64,000 nucleotides of DNA from Marchantia polymorpha subsp. ruderalis (taxonomy: Eukaryota; Streptophyta; Marchantiopsida; Marchantiales; Marchantiaceae). Every line of letters starts with the position of its first letter. The stretch's first letter is position 1. Location: positions 3,435,501 to 3,499,500 of the forward strand of contig AP031355.1 of NCBI GenBank assembly GCA_037833965.1, written 5' to 3'. The notes beneath the pieces are model-generated. The model did not search any database, was not told the DNA's origin, and saw nothing but the letters and a program-made list of their open reading frames with translations. Both the position numbers and the translations under genes were made by a program. Of this stretch, positions 51,735-62,897 are shown one piece after another.

Positions 51735-52652
51735 TAGATCAAGGCGTTTTGCCCTGGGACTCTTCCAGTTTCGGAAGTGCAGATCAGGAACTCACTTTCT
51801 TGGCGTGTTTGTGCATTTTGGTCCTGGCACCACGTAGAGAAGCTGCAGCATAGCGAAGTTACCGTATGTTGTAGTTGAAGGCCTTCGGCTGAATGTTCAG
51901 AGCTAGTACCCGGTTAGAGACTTGAGTAGTGCGGATCTGCACCAGCGGGTGATTTCTGATGCTAAGAGCCGGTTGCGAGTTAGAGACTTGAACAGTTCCC
52001 CCTTACTCCTTCGAGTGACATATCCTGATTGTACTCCTACGGGAAGTTTCCCCTGAATGCCAAATTGAAGTTTTATTACTTCGTGTAAGCCTTGGTTTGC
52101 ATTTCAGGTTGTGTGTGTGTGTTACTGGATTGTGTCTCAGTTAAGTTCTCAGTCGGGCCTGTACCCCCTGCGTTTGGTGTGAGTCGAGGGTGACGTCCAC
52201 GGCGTATGAAGGGACTTCGTTCCGAAGTGGGAAGTCCAGTCCGGGTTCCCTACGCTAGTTCCTGGCGGAAGGGCAGTAAAAGCCGGAGTGGGAGTCACTA
52301 CCTGCAGAGCCTCTGAGTGAACTTGTGAAACATTTTCCCCCTAAAATCCGAAGCGGAGGTCCTGACCGACCTCCGAGTTGTGCTTTTGCCAGTTTCAGGT
52401 GTGTGTGTGTGTGTGTGTGTGTTGAGTGACTACGCTGTACTGTGCCTCCTCCGAGCATCCTCCGAGTCGAGTATCCTCCTCCGAGTCAAGCACTGCAGTA
52501 TTTCTGGGAGTGACAGTCGCCTGAGAATTCAAACTCTACAAAAGTCTGCTAAACGTGACACTTTTTACTCTGTGTGTTGCCTCTGTCCCTGTGGGTTCGA
52601 TCTTTTTACCACCATACTGCAGTTTTAGCCTTTGGTGGGTTATTACACATTG

Positions 52653-52728
52653 GAACGAGCGTGTCGAGTTCTTTCCAACAAGACCCTAACTAAATCAAAC
52701 CGTTACGAATTGAAAACGTTATGACGGT
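52653..52728 (-). repeat. LTR remnant E, segment 2
   Basis: Reverse complement of sequence like 51122-51219. It lies between the two solo LTRs and ends in ACGGT, the target site of solo LTR 2. Confidence 0.75.
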
Positions 52729-53625
52729 TGTAATAACCCACCAAAGGCTAAAACTGCAGTATGGTGGTAAAAAGATCGAACCCACAGGGACAGAGGCAAC
52801 ACACAGAGTACAAAGTGTCACATTTAACAGACTTTTGTAGAGTTTGAATTCTCAGGCGACTGTCACTCCCAGAAATACTGCAGTGCTCGACTCGGAGGCT
52901 CGACTCGGAGGAGGATCTCTACTCGGAGGATGCTTGGAGGATGCACAGTACAGCGTAGTCACTCAACACACACACACACACACCTGAAACTGGCAAAAGC
53001 ACAACTCGGAGGTCGGTCAGGACCTCCGCTTCGGATTTCAGGGGGAAAGTGTCTCAAAAGTTCACTCAGAGGTTCTGCAGGTAGTGACTCCCACTCCGGC
53101 TTTTACTGCCCTTCCGCCAGGAACTAGCGTAGGGAACCCGGACTGGACTTCCCACTTCGGAACGAAGCCCCTTCATACGCCGTGGACGTCACCCTCGACT
53201 CACACCAAACGCAGGGGGTACAGGCCCGACTAAGAACTTAACTGAGACACAATCCAGTAACACACACACACAACCTGAATTGCAAACCAAGGCTTACACG
53301 AAGTAATAAAACTTCACTTTGGCATTCAGAGGAAACTTCCCGTAGGAGTACAATCAGGATATGTCACTCGAAGGAGTAAGGGGGAACTGTTCAAGTCTCT
53401 AACTCGCAACCGGCTCTTAGCATCAGAAATCACCCGCAGGTGCAGATCCGCACTACTCAAGTCTCTAACCGGGTACTAGCTCTGAACATTCAGCCGAAGG
53501 CCTTCAACTACAACATACGGTAACTTCGCTATGCTGCAGCTTCTCTACGTGGTGCCAGGACCAAAATGCACAAACACGCCAAGAAAGTGAGTTCCTGATC
53601 TGCACTTCCGAAACTGGAAGAGTTC

Positions 53626-53654
53626 CAAGGCAAAACGCCTTGATCTACTTTATA
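53626..53654 (-). promoter_or_regulatory. TATA box and hairpin, solo LTR 2
   Basis: Minus-strand TATAAAG (53654-53648), then hairpin CAAGGC-GTTTT-GCCTTG (53642-53626), the same A-T form as in C. Confidence 0.62.
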
Positions 53655-53686
53655 CCCTCAAAGGTCCTAACTAACACTACGCTATC

Positions 53687-56093
53687 CTATCTACTACTCG
53701 CAACACTTGCACGAAACCAAACTACGCTACTGCACTCCGCAGATCCGGTGATGCGCCTCCTGCGCGCCGGACTGCCTCGCTCTCTATCTCTACCTTGCCA
53801 ATCTTCCGACCGGCTGCGCAACCCCAGACGCCGGAGGGCTGCAGTCACTTCCGACTCCAAGTGCGCCATAGTGTCGCGCGCACCCGACAAGAAGGATTCT
53901 AATTTCCTCGCTACTCGCCGCCGACTCCGACTGTCACCCTCCGTCAATGCCGCCGCCCGAAGCTCGAACTCCCTGAGTGTGATCTTCTCTTGAGCTGCCA
54001 CCTCCCAATGGGCGTATCCTTTTAGACAGTGAGTCACCCGCGTCGCCAACTCTTCTCGCGCCCGGCAGCTGCCTTCCACCTCTGCTAGCTGCATTTCCGC
54101 ATCTGCGCGCTGCGCCCTCAAATCCGCGCACTCGGATTGCAAGTTGCGCAACAACTCCTCATCCTCCTTGCGTGTACTTTGACTTTCTTCTAAGGCGCGC
54201 TTCTGGCGCGCAAGCTCTTCTGCTAAGATGCGGTTTTGTCTCCGCTCTTCCTGCAATTCCGACTCGATCTTTGCCCGTATTAGCTCGGCATCCGCCTGGT
54301 TTTTCGTCGCCGCATCCTCCCTCTGCTGCTGCAAGGTTTGGTATAGCTTCTATGTGACCGCCAGGTGTTGTCGGAGGGTAGTGTTCCTATCCTGCAATAT
54401 TTGGCACCTAGAGGCCCAAGTGGCCACCTTGCTCCTTGTCCTGCGCTTGACAGTCTCCACGTAAGACTGCGGTTTTCCGGTACCCGAGTACTTGGATGTC
54501 TTGCGATCCAGATAGCGCAGCAGCTTCCGCCGCGACTGCCGCTCCACTCCCTGCTAAAATATCCAAGGCAGTGGGGGATCCCACTGCTTGAGCCCCTGTT
54601 CCGGCTCGATCTTCGGTTTCCGAAGGGGTCGACGCCGTAGTGACTTTTGTCACCTTTGCACCGCCCGCTTCTGTTGCCTGCCCTTCCGGCGCGATCTGCG
54701 CGGAAGGTGTCTTCGCTGGAGGTGCGTCCGCCGAAGGCGTCCGCACACTGGTCGCCGGCCCTGTCCGTCTCGCAGTCGGCGAATCTGGCCGACTCTCTGT
54801 TGACCGACTCGCAGTCGGCCGACTAGCAGTTGTCCGACTGGCAGTCGGATACACCCTGCGCGTCTTCACTCCACTTGGCCTGCTTGCTGGCGGCGTTTTC
54901 CCAGAAGTGCCTTCCGCCGAAGGCGACCCTCTGAGGGTTGTTGGCTCGTCAGCCAAACTCTCTTCTGCTTCCGGCCTGCTGTCCGGTTCAACGCGCCGCT
55001 CCGTCGGCCTTCCTTCCGTTTGTCGACCTTGAGTCGTCCGACTCGTAGTCGGCCGACTGTTAGTCCGTCCATCTTCTTCCGAAGGCATTGGCGCCTTCTG
55101 CGCAGAGGTATTTGTCGACTTCCCCAGAATCTGCGCGATTATATCCTCCTGCGTGGGATTCCGCCGGACCGGAGTACGCCCGGTCTCCTCAGTACTAGTT
55201 GGCATTTTGCGTGCCCTCTGTTTTGGTCGGCTGTGAGGCTCGTTGGTTGGCCGACTACGAGTCGGCGCAGCTGGCGCTTCCGGCTGCCTGTCCTCCGGTC
55301 TCTCATCCCACTTCCGCTTTCGCGGAACGCGCTCACTTCGACGTTCTTCTGCTGCTCTTGCTGGGGGCGGAGCCGGAGGCAGACTGGCAGGTGCCTCGTC
55401 CGGATCCGTGTCTACTTCGGCCTCCCGCGAGTATCTACCTGGATAGCTCCGTGTCAGCAGCGGAAACCGCGTCCGCTCTGAATTTGTCAAACATCCCATC
55501 GCCCGATAAAACATAATCAGGTAAGGCGAAAGATGATTGAGGGTTCCTCCTCTCTCTTCTTGCGCATGTTGGCGCGTCACCTTCCACAGGAGCCGTGCCC
55601 AATGCACTGGAGCTCCTGACAACACTAGCTCCACAAATCCTACCTGCCAACCATGCATGTAAGCGGTCTTGGTCGGCTGCAATATCTACAACAATGCAGT
55701 CGCGACATTTCTCCGCAATCGATCTTTGTAATCCCGTGTCCGGAAACCGTTCTTGGGATGCCTGGCAACTTTGAAAAGCTCATTGTAGGAGATTTCTTCC
55801 TCCTGGGACACCTTCACGCTATCGGCCTCGAAGAGGAGATACCCTTCCTCGCCGGCACACCTGCCCAACACCTGCGCCCAATCACAAATGTCCCACCTCT
55901 CTGGATGTGGACGGAATCCGCGTGAGGGCTTGTGCCTCTCCTGCAGATACTCGCGCACCATCTCCGGACATGTCCAGTTCCATCCCCACAGGAGGAAATC
56001 GAGCTTCAGCCCCATCAGCACATCTTGGAATGCGCGTAGACCGATCTGTGGCACCCTGAGTGGAGACACTCGCAGCTGGGGGACCTTCGACAT
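53687..56093 (-). pseudogene. LTR-borne ORF, solo LTR 2, disrupted
   Basis: C-type LTR protein starting at the ATG at 56093 (MSKVPQLRVSP). The N-domain is recognisable to NVATALL, where CAG has become TAG (55685-55683). The frame then continues (ILQPTKTAYMHGWQ) through the low-complexity part to about 54540, where a deletion with CTGCG microhomology removes the acidic segment and shifts frame. A second CAG-to-TAG change sits near 54352, before the coiled coil (54334-53687). Several inactivating changes mark this copy as relaxed. Confidence 0.85.
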
Positions 56094-57446
56094 TGTGTTT
56101 CCTGCACACACAAACATTCTCCCTTCCGCTCGCTCTCTCACAATCGCCGCTGAGCGTCGGCCGCTCAAGTACTGACTGCTGTCTCTCTCTCCTCTCTCGC
56201 GCTCAAGTTCGCTACTCGCAAATTCTCTCCAAGGTCTGTCAAGATCCTTGTGCAACTCGTCTCCGCACTCTCCCCTCTCACTACAGGTCTCTCCGCCCTT
56301 GCGCGTAATCTTGGAAGCTAGAAATCGCAAAATCAAGAATGAGAGAATGAGACTGGAGAGCAGTCTTTTCTTCTCCGAATTCAAGATCGTCCAACGTTCT
56401 TACTGGTTACAATTTTACGCAGCCAGCTATACGGCCTAACGGTTCGCCCTTGCATGCTCGAATTCACGTCTCCGCACTGCGCGCATTCGCATGCGTGAAT
56501 GTTGAATTCTCCCGCCGCCACCGTCTTCCGGACTCGAGTTCGCCGCAGTGTATACGTCGGCTATGTTGTCTTTTCCTAACCCGACCATCACCGGAGGCGT
56601 GTCGCCGCTGGCGTGTTCCTTATCCGTCGGCGCCTTGCTGGAGGCGCACATCCAGTCGGCGCGAATTACGCCGGCGCGTATTCGTACCGCTTGTTTTGTC
56701 CGTTCTGCCTCGTACATTGCTGACGGCGCATATCCCGCCGGCGCAATTCATGCCAGCGCCATGTCGGAGGTGTACATCCGGCCGGCGCTTTTCTTCCGTT
56801 GCGCAGCCGCCAAAGGCGCTTCCGACTCTGAGTTGATTTCCTCCCATGAGCGCGTGATTCCGCCGAAGGCGCATCGCCGAAGGCGTACGGGAGTCCTTTC
56901 CGACTGTGAACCCTAGCGCGAACGGCGCATGTCCGGCTACGAGTTTTCCGACGCTCATAACTTCTTCGTCCCTGATCCATCTCCAACGCTCTTGGGCTCG
57001 TTGGGACGAGCGTCCCGAGCTCTTTCCAATGCGACTTCAATCAATTGGAACTACCGTGTATTCCGATCGTTATGAAGGTTTCCCTTTCCGCGCTAGTGGC
57101 GCATCGCCGAAGGCGCACTCATGGTCGGAAGCCTTCAGAGGTCCGGGCCATTCTTCTGACGTCTTTAGCAAAATCTCCTCCGGAGGTGTCTGCGCCGGAA
57201 GCGTGGCTTCCTTAAACGCTGGGAGCGCGTGAGTAGAGACACCTCAGAAAAGGAGCTTTTGCCAAAGGCGCCGAAGACATTTGGCGCTGGTACATCCGTC
57301 TTCGCGATTCTTCGTGACCTCGTGACGATCTCCTCAATCCACTCTATTTAACGTACCCTTTTCTAACTACAGACACTGCTTTGGTACTTGTTTTCTAAAA
57401 TTGTTTAAATTCTGCAAAAAAACAAAAAGTGTGTTACCACAACGGT

Positions 57447-57484
57447 TTTACCCTTCCGCCGAAGGCCTGCTACCCCTGAAGTTC
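57447..57484 (-). repeat. LTR remnant E, segment 3
   Basis: Continuation of E after solo LTR 2, containing a CCGCCGAAGGC motif. It is cut at 57484 by element D; AGTTC (57480-57484) should be D's target duplication. Confidence 0.6.
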
Positions 57485-58428
57485 TGTAATAACCCACTAA
57501 AGGCTAAAACTGCAATATAGTGGTAGAAAGGTCGAACCCACAGGGACAGAGGAACACACAGGGTACAAAGTGTCACGTTTTAACAGACTATTGATGAGTT
57601 TGAATTCTCAGGCGACTGTCACTCCCAGAAATACTGCAAGTGTCCACTCGGAGCGCACTCGGAGGTCGCACAGTGCAGCGTAACACACACACATACACAC
57701 ACCTGAAACTACAGAAACACAACCCAGAGATCCGTTAGGACCTCTACTCAAGATTTCAGGGGGAAAGTCTCTCGCGAGCACACTCGGCAAAGCTGCGGGC
57801 AGTGACTTCCAACTCCGGCTTTTACAACACTTCCACTAGCTTGCTGCTAGTGTAGGAAACCCGGTTTGGACTGCCTACTTCGGATCGAAGTCACTCAGAC
57901 GCGGTGAACAACACTCTCAACTCACAAAACGCGCAGAGAACACAGGTCCGCACTGAAGGACTCACTGAGAAACATTCCAGTAACACAACAACAGTCTATT
58001 GAAGAGTTTGAATTCTCAGGCACTTGTCATTCCCAGAAATACTACAGGGGTTACCCTCAAGGCACCTGCTGCAGCGTAACCTGAATTTACAACCAAGGCT
58101 TACACGAAGTAGCAAAACTTCACTTTGGCATTCAGGGGAAAAATCCCAAAGGAGTACAATCAGAAAGAAACACTCGAAGGTGTAGGGGCGAAACTGTTCA
58201 AGTATCTAACTAGTCACTGGCTCTGAGCATCGGCAGTCACCCGCAGGTGCAGATCCGAACTACTCAAGTCTCTAACCAATGTACTAGCTCTGAACATTCG
58301 GCCGAAGGCCTTCAGCTACAAAATGCGGAACGCTAAGTTGTAACTCCTCGTGCGTGGTGACAGAACTCAAGGACACAAACACGCAAAGGAAATGGGTTCC
58401 TGATCTGCACTTCTGATGGGAAAGAACC

Positions 58429-58457
58429 CCAGGCAAAACGCCTGGAACTATTTTATA
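58429..58457 (-). promoter_or_regulatory. TATA box and hairpin, element D LTR
   Basis: Minus-strand TATAAAATA (58457-58449) and hairpin CCAGGC-GTTTT-GCCTGG (58445-58429), as in B. Confidence 0.65.
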
Positions 58458-58493
58458 CCTTCTAAGTCCTACCTAGCACTACACTGCACTACG

Positions 58494-61400
58494 CTACACG
58501 CCTGCACGGAACCACGCTACACTACACTCCGCGGAACCTGTACTACGTCTCCTGCGCGGCCGACTGCCGCGCACTAACTCCCTACCCTGCCAATCTTCCG
58601 CTCGACTGCGCAGTCCCAACCTCTGCAACGCCGCGGACACCTCCCCTTCGAGGGCGGACATGGTATCCTGTGCCTTCGACAGAAAGGCATCGAGCTTCTT
58701 CGCTACCTTCCGCCGACTCCTACTGTCGCCTGACAACAACCCGGCTGCGCGCAATTCAAACTCACGCAGTGTGAGTTTCTCCTGCGCCTTCACTTCCCAG
58801 TGGGCGTAGCCCTTGAGACAGTGGTCGACTCGCCTCGCCGTCTCCACCTTCGTGCAATCCGCCTCCTTCCTGCGATCTTCTTCAATTATCACTAATTGCG
58901 ATTCGACTTCAGCACGTTGCGCTCTCAATTCGCCACACTCTGACTGTAACCTGCGGATTAACTCTTCATCCGCCTGCCGTGCGAGCTGACATTGTTCCAA
59001 CAACCGCGTCTGTCGCACGAGCTCCTCTGACAAAATCCGATTCTGGGCCTGCTCAGAAATGAGTGCTTCCTTGACCTTCACCTGCTCCTTGGTGAGCTCG
59101 CCCAATTTCTCATCCTTCATCTTCTCGGAGTGCTTGTAGAATTTCTGATTAAGCTTGTACTGACCCCACAAGCACGCATGCTTCTCCTTCAATTCCTTCA
59201 ACTCCTGGTCCACTCTAGCTAATAGCTTGCTGGTGTGGACTTTAGTGCGAGTCCGCCTGCGCACTAACTCGATGTAAGATCCCGGCTGGAGTGGGTCGGC
59301 GTATTTATCGACCTTGCGATCCAAGTACCGCAGCAACGGAATCACCTGCTCAGAGAGCGCCGCCGCCGGCGCTCCAACAATTTCCTCCTCCTCCTCCTCG
59401 GTGTCTTCTGCTCCTGACATTTCTTCCGTGGAGCCTCCGTCGTCATCATCCGAGTGGAGAATTTCAGTCCCCATTGATTGCGTCGGCGACTGCCCCGAGT
59501 GGGGCTGCACGTCGTCGACGTGTGCTGCCTGCGAAGGCACGGCTGCAGCCTCGCTGCTCGTCGCCAAAATGTCTAAGGCGGAAGGCGAATGTACCCGTGC
59601 GGCATCCCCGTCGTTCGCTTGTTGATTGTCTACCGCATCCTCTCTGCCGCCGTCGTCCGCCGCCGAAGGTGATCGAGCGGAAGGTGGCTGCGCGGGGTTT
59701 GATTGCGCATCGCGCAGCGAAATTTCATCCCGCGGACAGTCACTCCGCTCCATCGTCCGCTGCTGCTCCCTTGATCGGTCCGTGGGGGCTGTGCCCGGCC
59801 CGTGCGCAGGCGCATTTGCCGGCGCCTTGTCCGCCGCAGGCGTAGCGCCGCGGACATCTATCGCCGAAGGCGACATGGCCGGGGGCCGCACGCCCGATGT
59901 TCCTTGGCCTATAGGCCCTACCGCCGAAGGCGCATCTATCGGCGGACTTCCCGCCGATGGTGCGGCCTCCGCACGCTCTCTGCTCGTATCTCCTCGGCTC
60001 GAAGGCCCTGGCGCCGAAGGCGCAAATTGCGGCGCGTGGTGCGCCGGAGGGTCTGGCCCCGAGGGCCGGTGTCTCGTAGGCGGTTCTTCCGCCGGCTCCT
60101 TCCCCTTCCTACGTTGGAACGGGGGTGATTCTTGCCTGTGCACAGGCGGCACGTGTGGAGGCGTCCTGTGCACAGGCGACCTGTGCACAGGCGGACTGCT
60201 CCTTCCCACGCGTAAGCGTAGATCCACGTCCACTTGTGTTCGCCGGTCCGCGGAGGCTCGTCCGTCCGCGGAGGTTCGCCTGTGGGCAAACGGAACATCT
60301 GTCCGCATCGCACGTGGTAACTCCGGAGGCCCTTGGCCCGTAGGCGGCCTCTCTCCCGTCGAGGTTGCAGCGTGGCCCGTCGCTCCTGCTGTCGTCCGCG
60401 CTTCCTCATGCCTCTCTAGCGACGCACTTCCTATCTCCGTCGCAATTGTCGCCGTGTCCGCACTGTCGGCTGGTAACACCAGTCTGCGTGCCTTCTGCTT
60501 CGGCCGGCTGTATGGCTCGCACAGCGGCCGCGGTCGAATGGGAGCAGAGGGTTCTTGATGCTGCTCCTCTTCAGACTCTTCCCTCCATCGCCGCTTCCGC
60601 GGCACTCGTGCTGCAGGAGTGTGTCTCCCTTCGTCCCTCCGTCTTGATGGGGTAGAAGTCGGTGACTCCTCTGCATCAGTGTCGACCTCGTTCTCCCGCA
60701 CATACTTCCCGGGATGGTCGATGGACAATGGCGGAAAATGTTCAAGCTCCGCCGCTGTCAAACAATTCCGCTGTCGATAAAAATTGATGAGGAAAGGAGA
60801 AAGATGGTTTAGAGTTCCCCCCTTCTCCTCAAACGCGTGCTGTCGCATCACCCTGTGCAGGATGCTCGCCCAGTGAATTGGAGTTCCCTCGATGACGCAC
60901 TCCACAAAAGAGACCTGCCACAATGTGATGTAGCAGGCGCGGTGCGGCTGCAGTAATTGCATCAGCGCCGCGGACAAAGTCCGGCGAAATCGATCCTTGT
61001 AATCACGGGTCCTGTACCCATTCTTGGTAGACCTCCCGGTCTTGAACAGCTCCACAAATTGCGCCTCTTCTTGCTTGGTCACCTTGATGCTCTCACTGTC
61101 GAAAAGGAGATGCCCTGGCATGCCAGCACATCTTCCCAACGCCTGCGCCCAATCTTGGACTGTCCACCGGTCAACATGCGGACGCAATCCGCGCGAGGGT
61201 GGTCCCTGTGGCTCTAGCCACTCGCGCACCATATTCGCACAGATGTAATTCCATCCCCATAGCAAGAAATCGAGCTTTCTTGCTATTAAGCGCTCCTCGA
61301 AAGCGCGCAGCCCGTTCTGCGGCAGGCGAAGTGGCACCATCCGCAATCTGCTCGGTCTCGTCATTGCGTTCCTGGGGTTCGCTCGCCCGCTCATTCTACT

Positions 61401-61616
61401 TCCGCACTGCCCGCGCTTCTCTCTCTCTCGGCAAACTCTAATCGCCCTCAATTCCAAATCACGCGCACTCACTTCTCCCTCAATCAACAAGAAATCTCCT
61501 GTGCGACGACGTCGAGAATGTTCCGCAGCCAGCAGATGGATGCGCGCAGCGCGCACAAGAGATTGGAATCGCGAATTCAAGAATGGGACGTTCTCCGCCG
61601 CCCGGTCGAAGGTCAT
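58494..61616 (-). CDS. LTR-borne ORF (U3 protein), copy in element D
   Basis: Intact 1040-codon frame, the fourth uninterrupted copy; the conserved start is the ATG at 61364. Same domains as in A and B. It has the fewest SPVHR units, explaining part of the length difference. Scattered substitutions lie in the low-complexity middle and coiled coil (for example ELKELKEKHAC), while the N-domain matches A and B almost residue for residue. Confidence 0.84.
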   Translation of the reverse strand: MTFDRAAENVPFLNSRFQSLVRAARIHLLAAEHSRRRRTGDFLLIEGEVSARDLELRAIRVCREREKRGQCGSRMSGRANPRNAMTRPSRLRMVPLRLPQNGLRAFEERLIARKLDFLLWGWNYICANMVREWLEPQGPPSRGLRPHVDRWTVQDWAQALGRCAGMPGHLLFDSESIKVTKQEEAQFVELFKTGRSTKNGYRTRDYKDRFRRTLSAALMQLLQPHRACYITLWQVSFVECVIEGTPIHWASILHRVMRQHAFEEKGGTLNHLSPFLINFYRQRNCLTAAELEHFPPLSIDHPGKYVRENEVDTDAEESPTSTPSRRRDEGRHTPAARVPRKRRWREESEEEQHQEPSAPIRPRPLCEPYSRPKQKARRLVLPADSADTATIATEIGSASLERHEEARTTAGATGHAATSTGERPPTGQGPPELPRAMRTDVPFAHRRTSADGRASADRRTQVDVDLRLRVGRSSPPVHRSPVHRTPPHVPPVHRQESPPFQRRKGKEPAEEPPTRHRPSGPDPPAHHAPQFAPSAPGPSSRGDTSRERAEAAPSAGSPPIDAPSAVGPIGQGTSGVRPPAMSPSAIDVRGATPAADKAPANAPAHGPGTAPTDRSREQQRTMERSDCPRDEISLRDAQSNPAQPPSARSPSAADDGGREDAVDNQQANDGDAARVHSPSALDILATSSEAAAVPSQAAHVDDVQPHSGQSPTQSMGTEILHSDDDDGGSTEEMSGAEDTEEEEEEIVGAPAAALSEQVIPLLRYLDRKVDKYADPLQPGSYIELVRRRTRTKVHTSKLLARVDQELKELKEKHACLWGQYKLNQKFYKHSEKMKDEKLGELTKEQVKVKEALISEQAQNRILSEELVRQTRLLEQCQLARQADEELIRRLQSECGELRAQRAEVESQLVIIEEDRRKEADCTKVETARRVDHCLKGYAHWEVKAQEKLTLREFELRAAGLLSGDSRSRRKVAKKLDAFLSKAQDTMSALEGEVSAALQRLGLRSRAEDWQGRELVRGSRPRRRRSTGSAECSVAWFRAGV

Positions 61617-62862
61617 GGTCGGCTCTTGCTCGTGAAGAACGTCTCACTTGATGGCCGCGCCGGCTGTACGCTGAAACGGTCTTCGCTCTCACGCGCGGCT
61701 TCACGCTCCGCCGTCGTCGATTAAACTCTCACGCTCGAATTGGCGGATTTGAACTCCGCGAGCGTATTACCCTGCGGACATGGGGGCGTAGCGCCGAAGG
61801 CGAGTTTTCCGCCTTGCGCGGTACACTTGTTCGTACCGCCCCTCGGCCAATCCCCCTCTGCCTTGACGCGTGTGTCCGCATGTCGGACAAAAGTTCAACT
61901 CCTGCCTGTGCGCAGGCAGGAGCCTCGGCGGATTCTCCGCCGGTGCGGAACTTCATCCTCCTGTGCACAGGCGTTCGCCTGTGCGCAGGCGAATTCCGTG
62001 CGCTACGTCGCGCTGGCGCGGAAGGCGTTGACCGTGGTCAGCCGTCTCCGTCCAGTCTGTCCGTTCCTTGTCTCTTCGTCGGCGCTTCCGCCGCCGCAAC
62101 TCCGTCCGTCCAAGAGCGCATCCACCCTTCCCGTCCGCATGGTCCGTACCGATTTGATTACTCTGGCGGCTCTTCCGACGTACGCGGCGCCGCGCTGGCG
62201 CGGAAGGCGCCGTACACTTTCTACCTCACAATGCGCATTTCTAGGGCCCAAGGCGGATTTTCCGCCGACGCCGCAGCGCCTGTGCACAGGCGAGCGCCTG
62301 TGCGTAGGCGGACTTCGCGCCTCCCCTAACCCTACTTCGCCTGTGCACAGGCGAACGCCTTCGTCCGCGCATAGGACAAAACTTGATTCCCCCTTCCGCG
62401 TAGGCGGAATTCGCGCCGGTGGCGAACTCCTTCCGCCGTAGGCGACCGCCTCCGTTTCTTCCAATAGCGATAACTCCCTAAGTCCTCATCCGTTCCAAGC
62501 GTTCTTGGGCTCGTTGGAATCAGTGCGTCGAGCTCTTTCCAACGGGATCCTAACTTGGTCAAGGCGCCCAAGGGTTCACCTAATTATGGAGGGTTTCCCT
62601 ACAGCCGCGGACGCAACCTCCGAAGGCGGGTTTTGCGCCTTGCGCCGTAGAGATCCTAACTGCAGAGCTCGCAGGGAGGGTGGTGCCTGTCCTTACTGTG
62701 GCACCCCAAATCCCAGATTCTACAAGATCCCTCGAGAATCCCCGCGATCTTCCGGATTCACTCTGTTTTGATGTACCGAAGGCTATTTACAATGCTACCA
62801 GGGTACAGTTCTCCAAAAATGTTTTAATTTCCTCAAAATTGCCAAAAGTGGGGTACCACATG

Positions 62863-62873
62863 CCCCCCTCCTC
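62863..62873 (-). promoter_or_regulatory. Polypurine tract, element D
   Basis: Minus-strand GAGGAGGGGGG, two bases before the 3' LTR. Confidence 0.9.
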
Positions 62874-62897
62874 AATTGTGAGCGCCCACGCGAACAC

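Larger units (their letters stand above)
49979..52647 (+). mobile_element. Solo LTR 1 (C-related), with minisatellite
   Basis: 2669 bp from TGTGGTAACCC to GGGTTATTACA, flanked by CATTG (49974-49978 and 52648-52652), so it is a complete LTR left by recombination or a compact LTR variant. It keeps the R-U5 end of the C type, but the protein frame of the longer LTRs is absent. Its middle consists of a 15-bp-unit minisatellite (50437-51067), a second short array and a telomere-like tract. Confidence 0.93.
52729..57441 (-). mobile_element. Solo LTR 2 (C subfamily)
   Basis: 4713 bp, minus strand, from TGTAATAACCC to GTGTTACCACA on the plus strand, flanked by ACGGT (52724-52728 and 57442-57446). 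It is a full-length relative of C's LTR with (CA)n, TATA box, hairpin and a decayed LTR reading frame. No internal region is attached, so unequal recombination between two LTRs is the simplest origin. Confidence 0.94.
57485..62860 (-). repeat. Element D 3' LTR
   Basis: 5376 bp with the same termini and layout as the A/B LTRs, including the U5 duplicated block and (CA)n. Some R-U5 variants match B's 5' LTR rather than B's 3' LTR. Confidence 0.94.
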
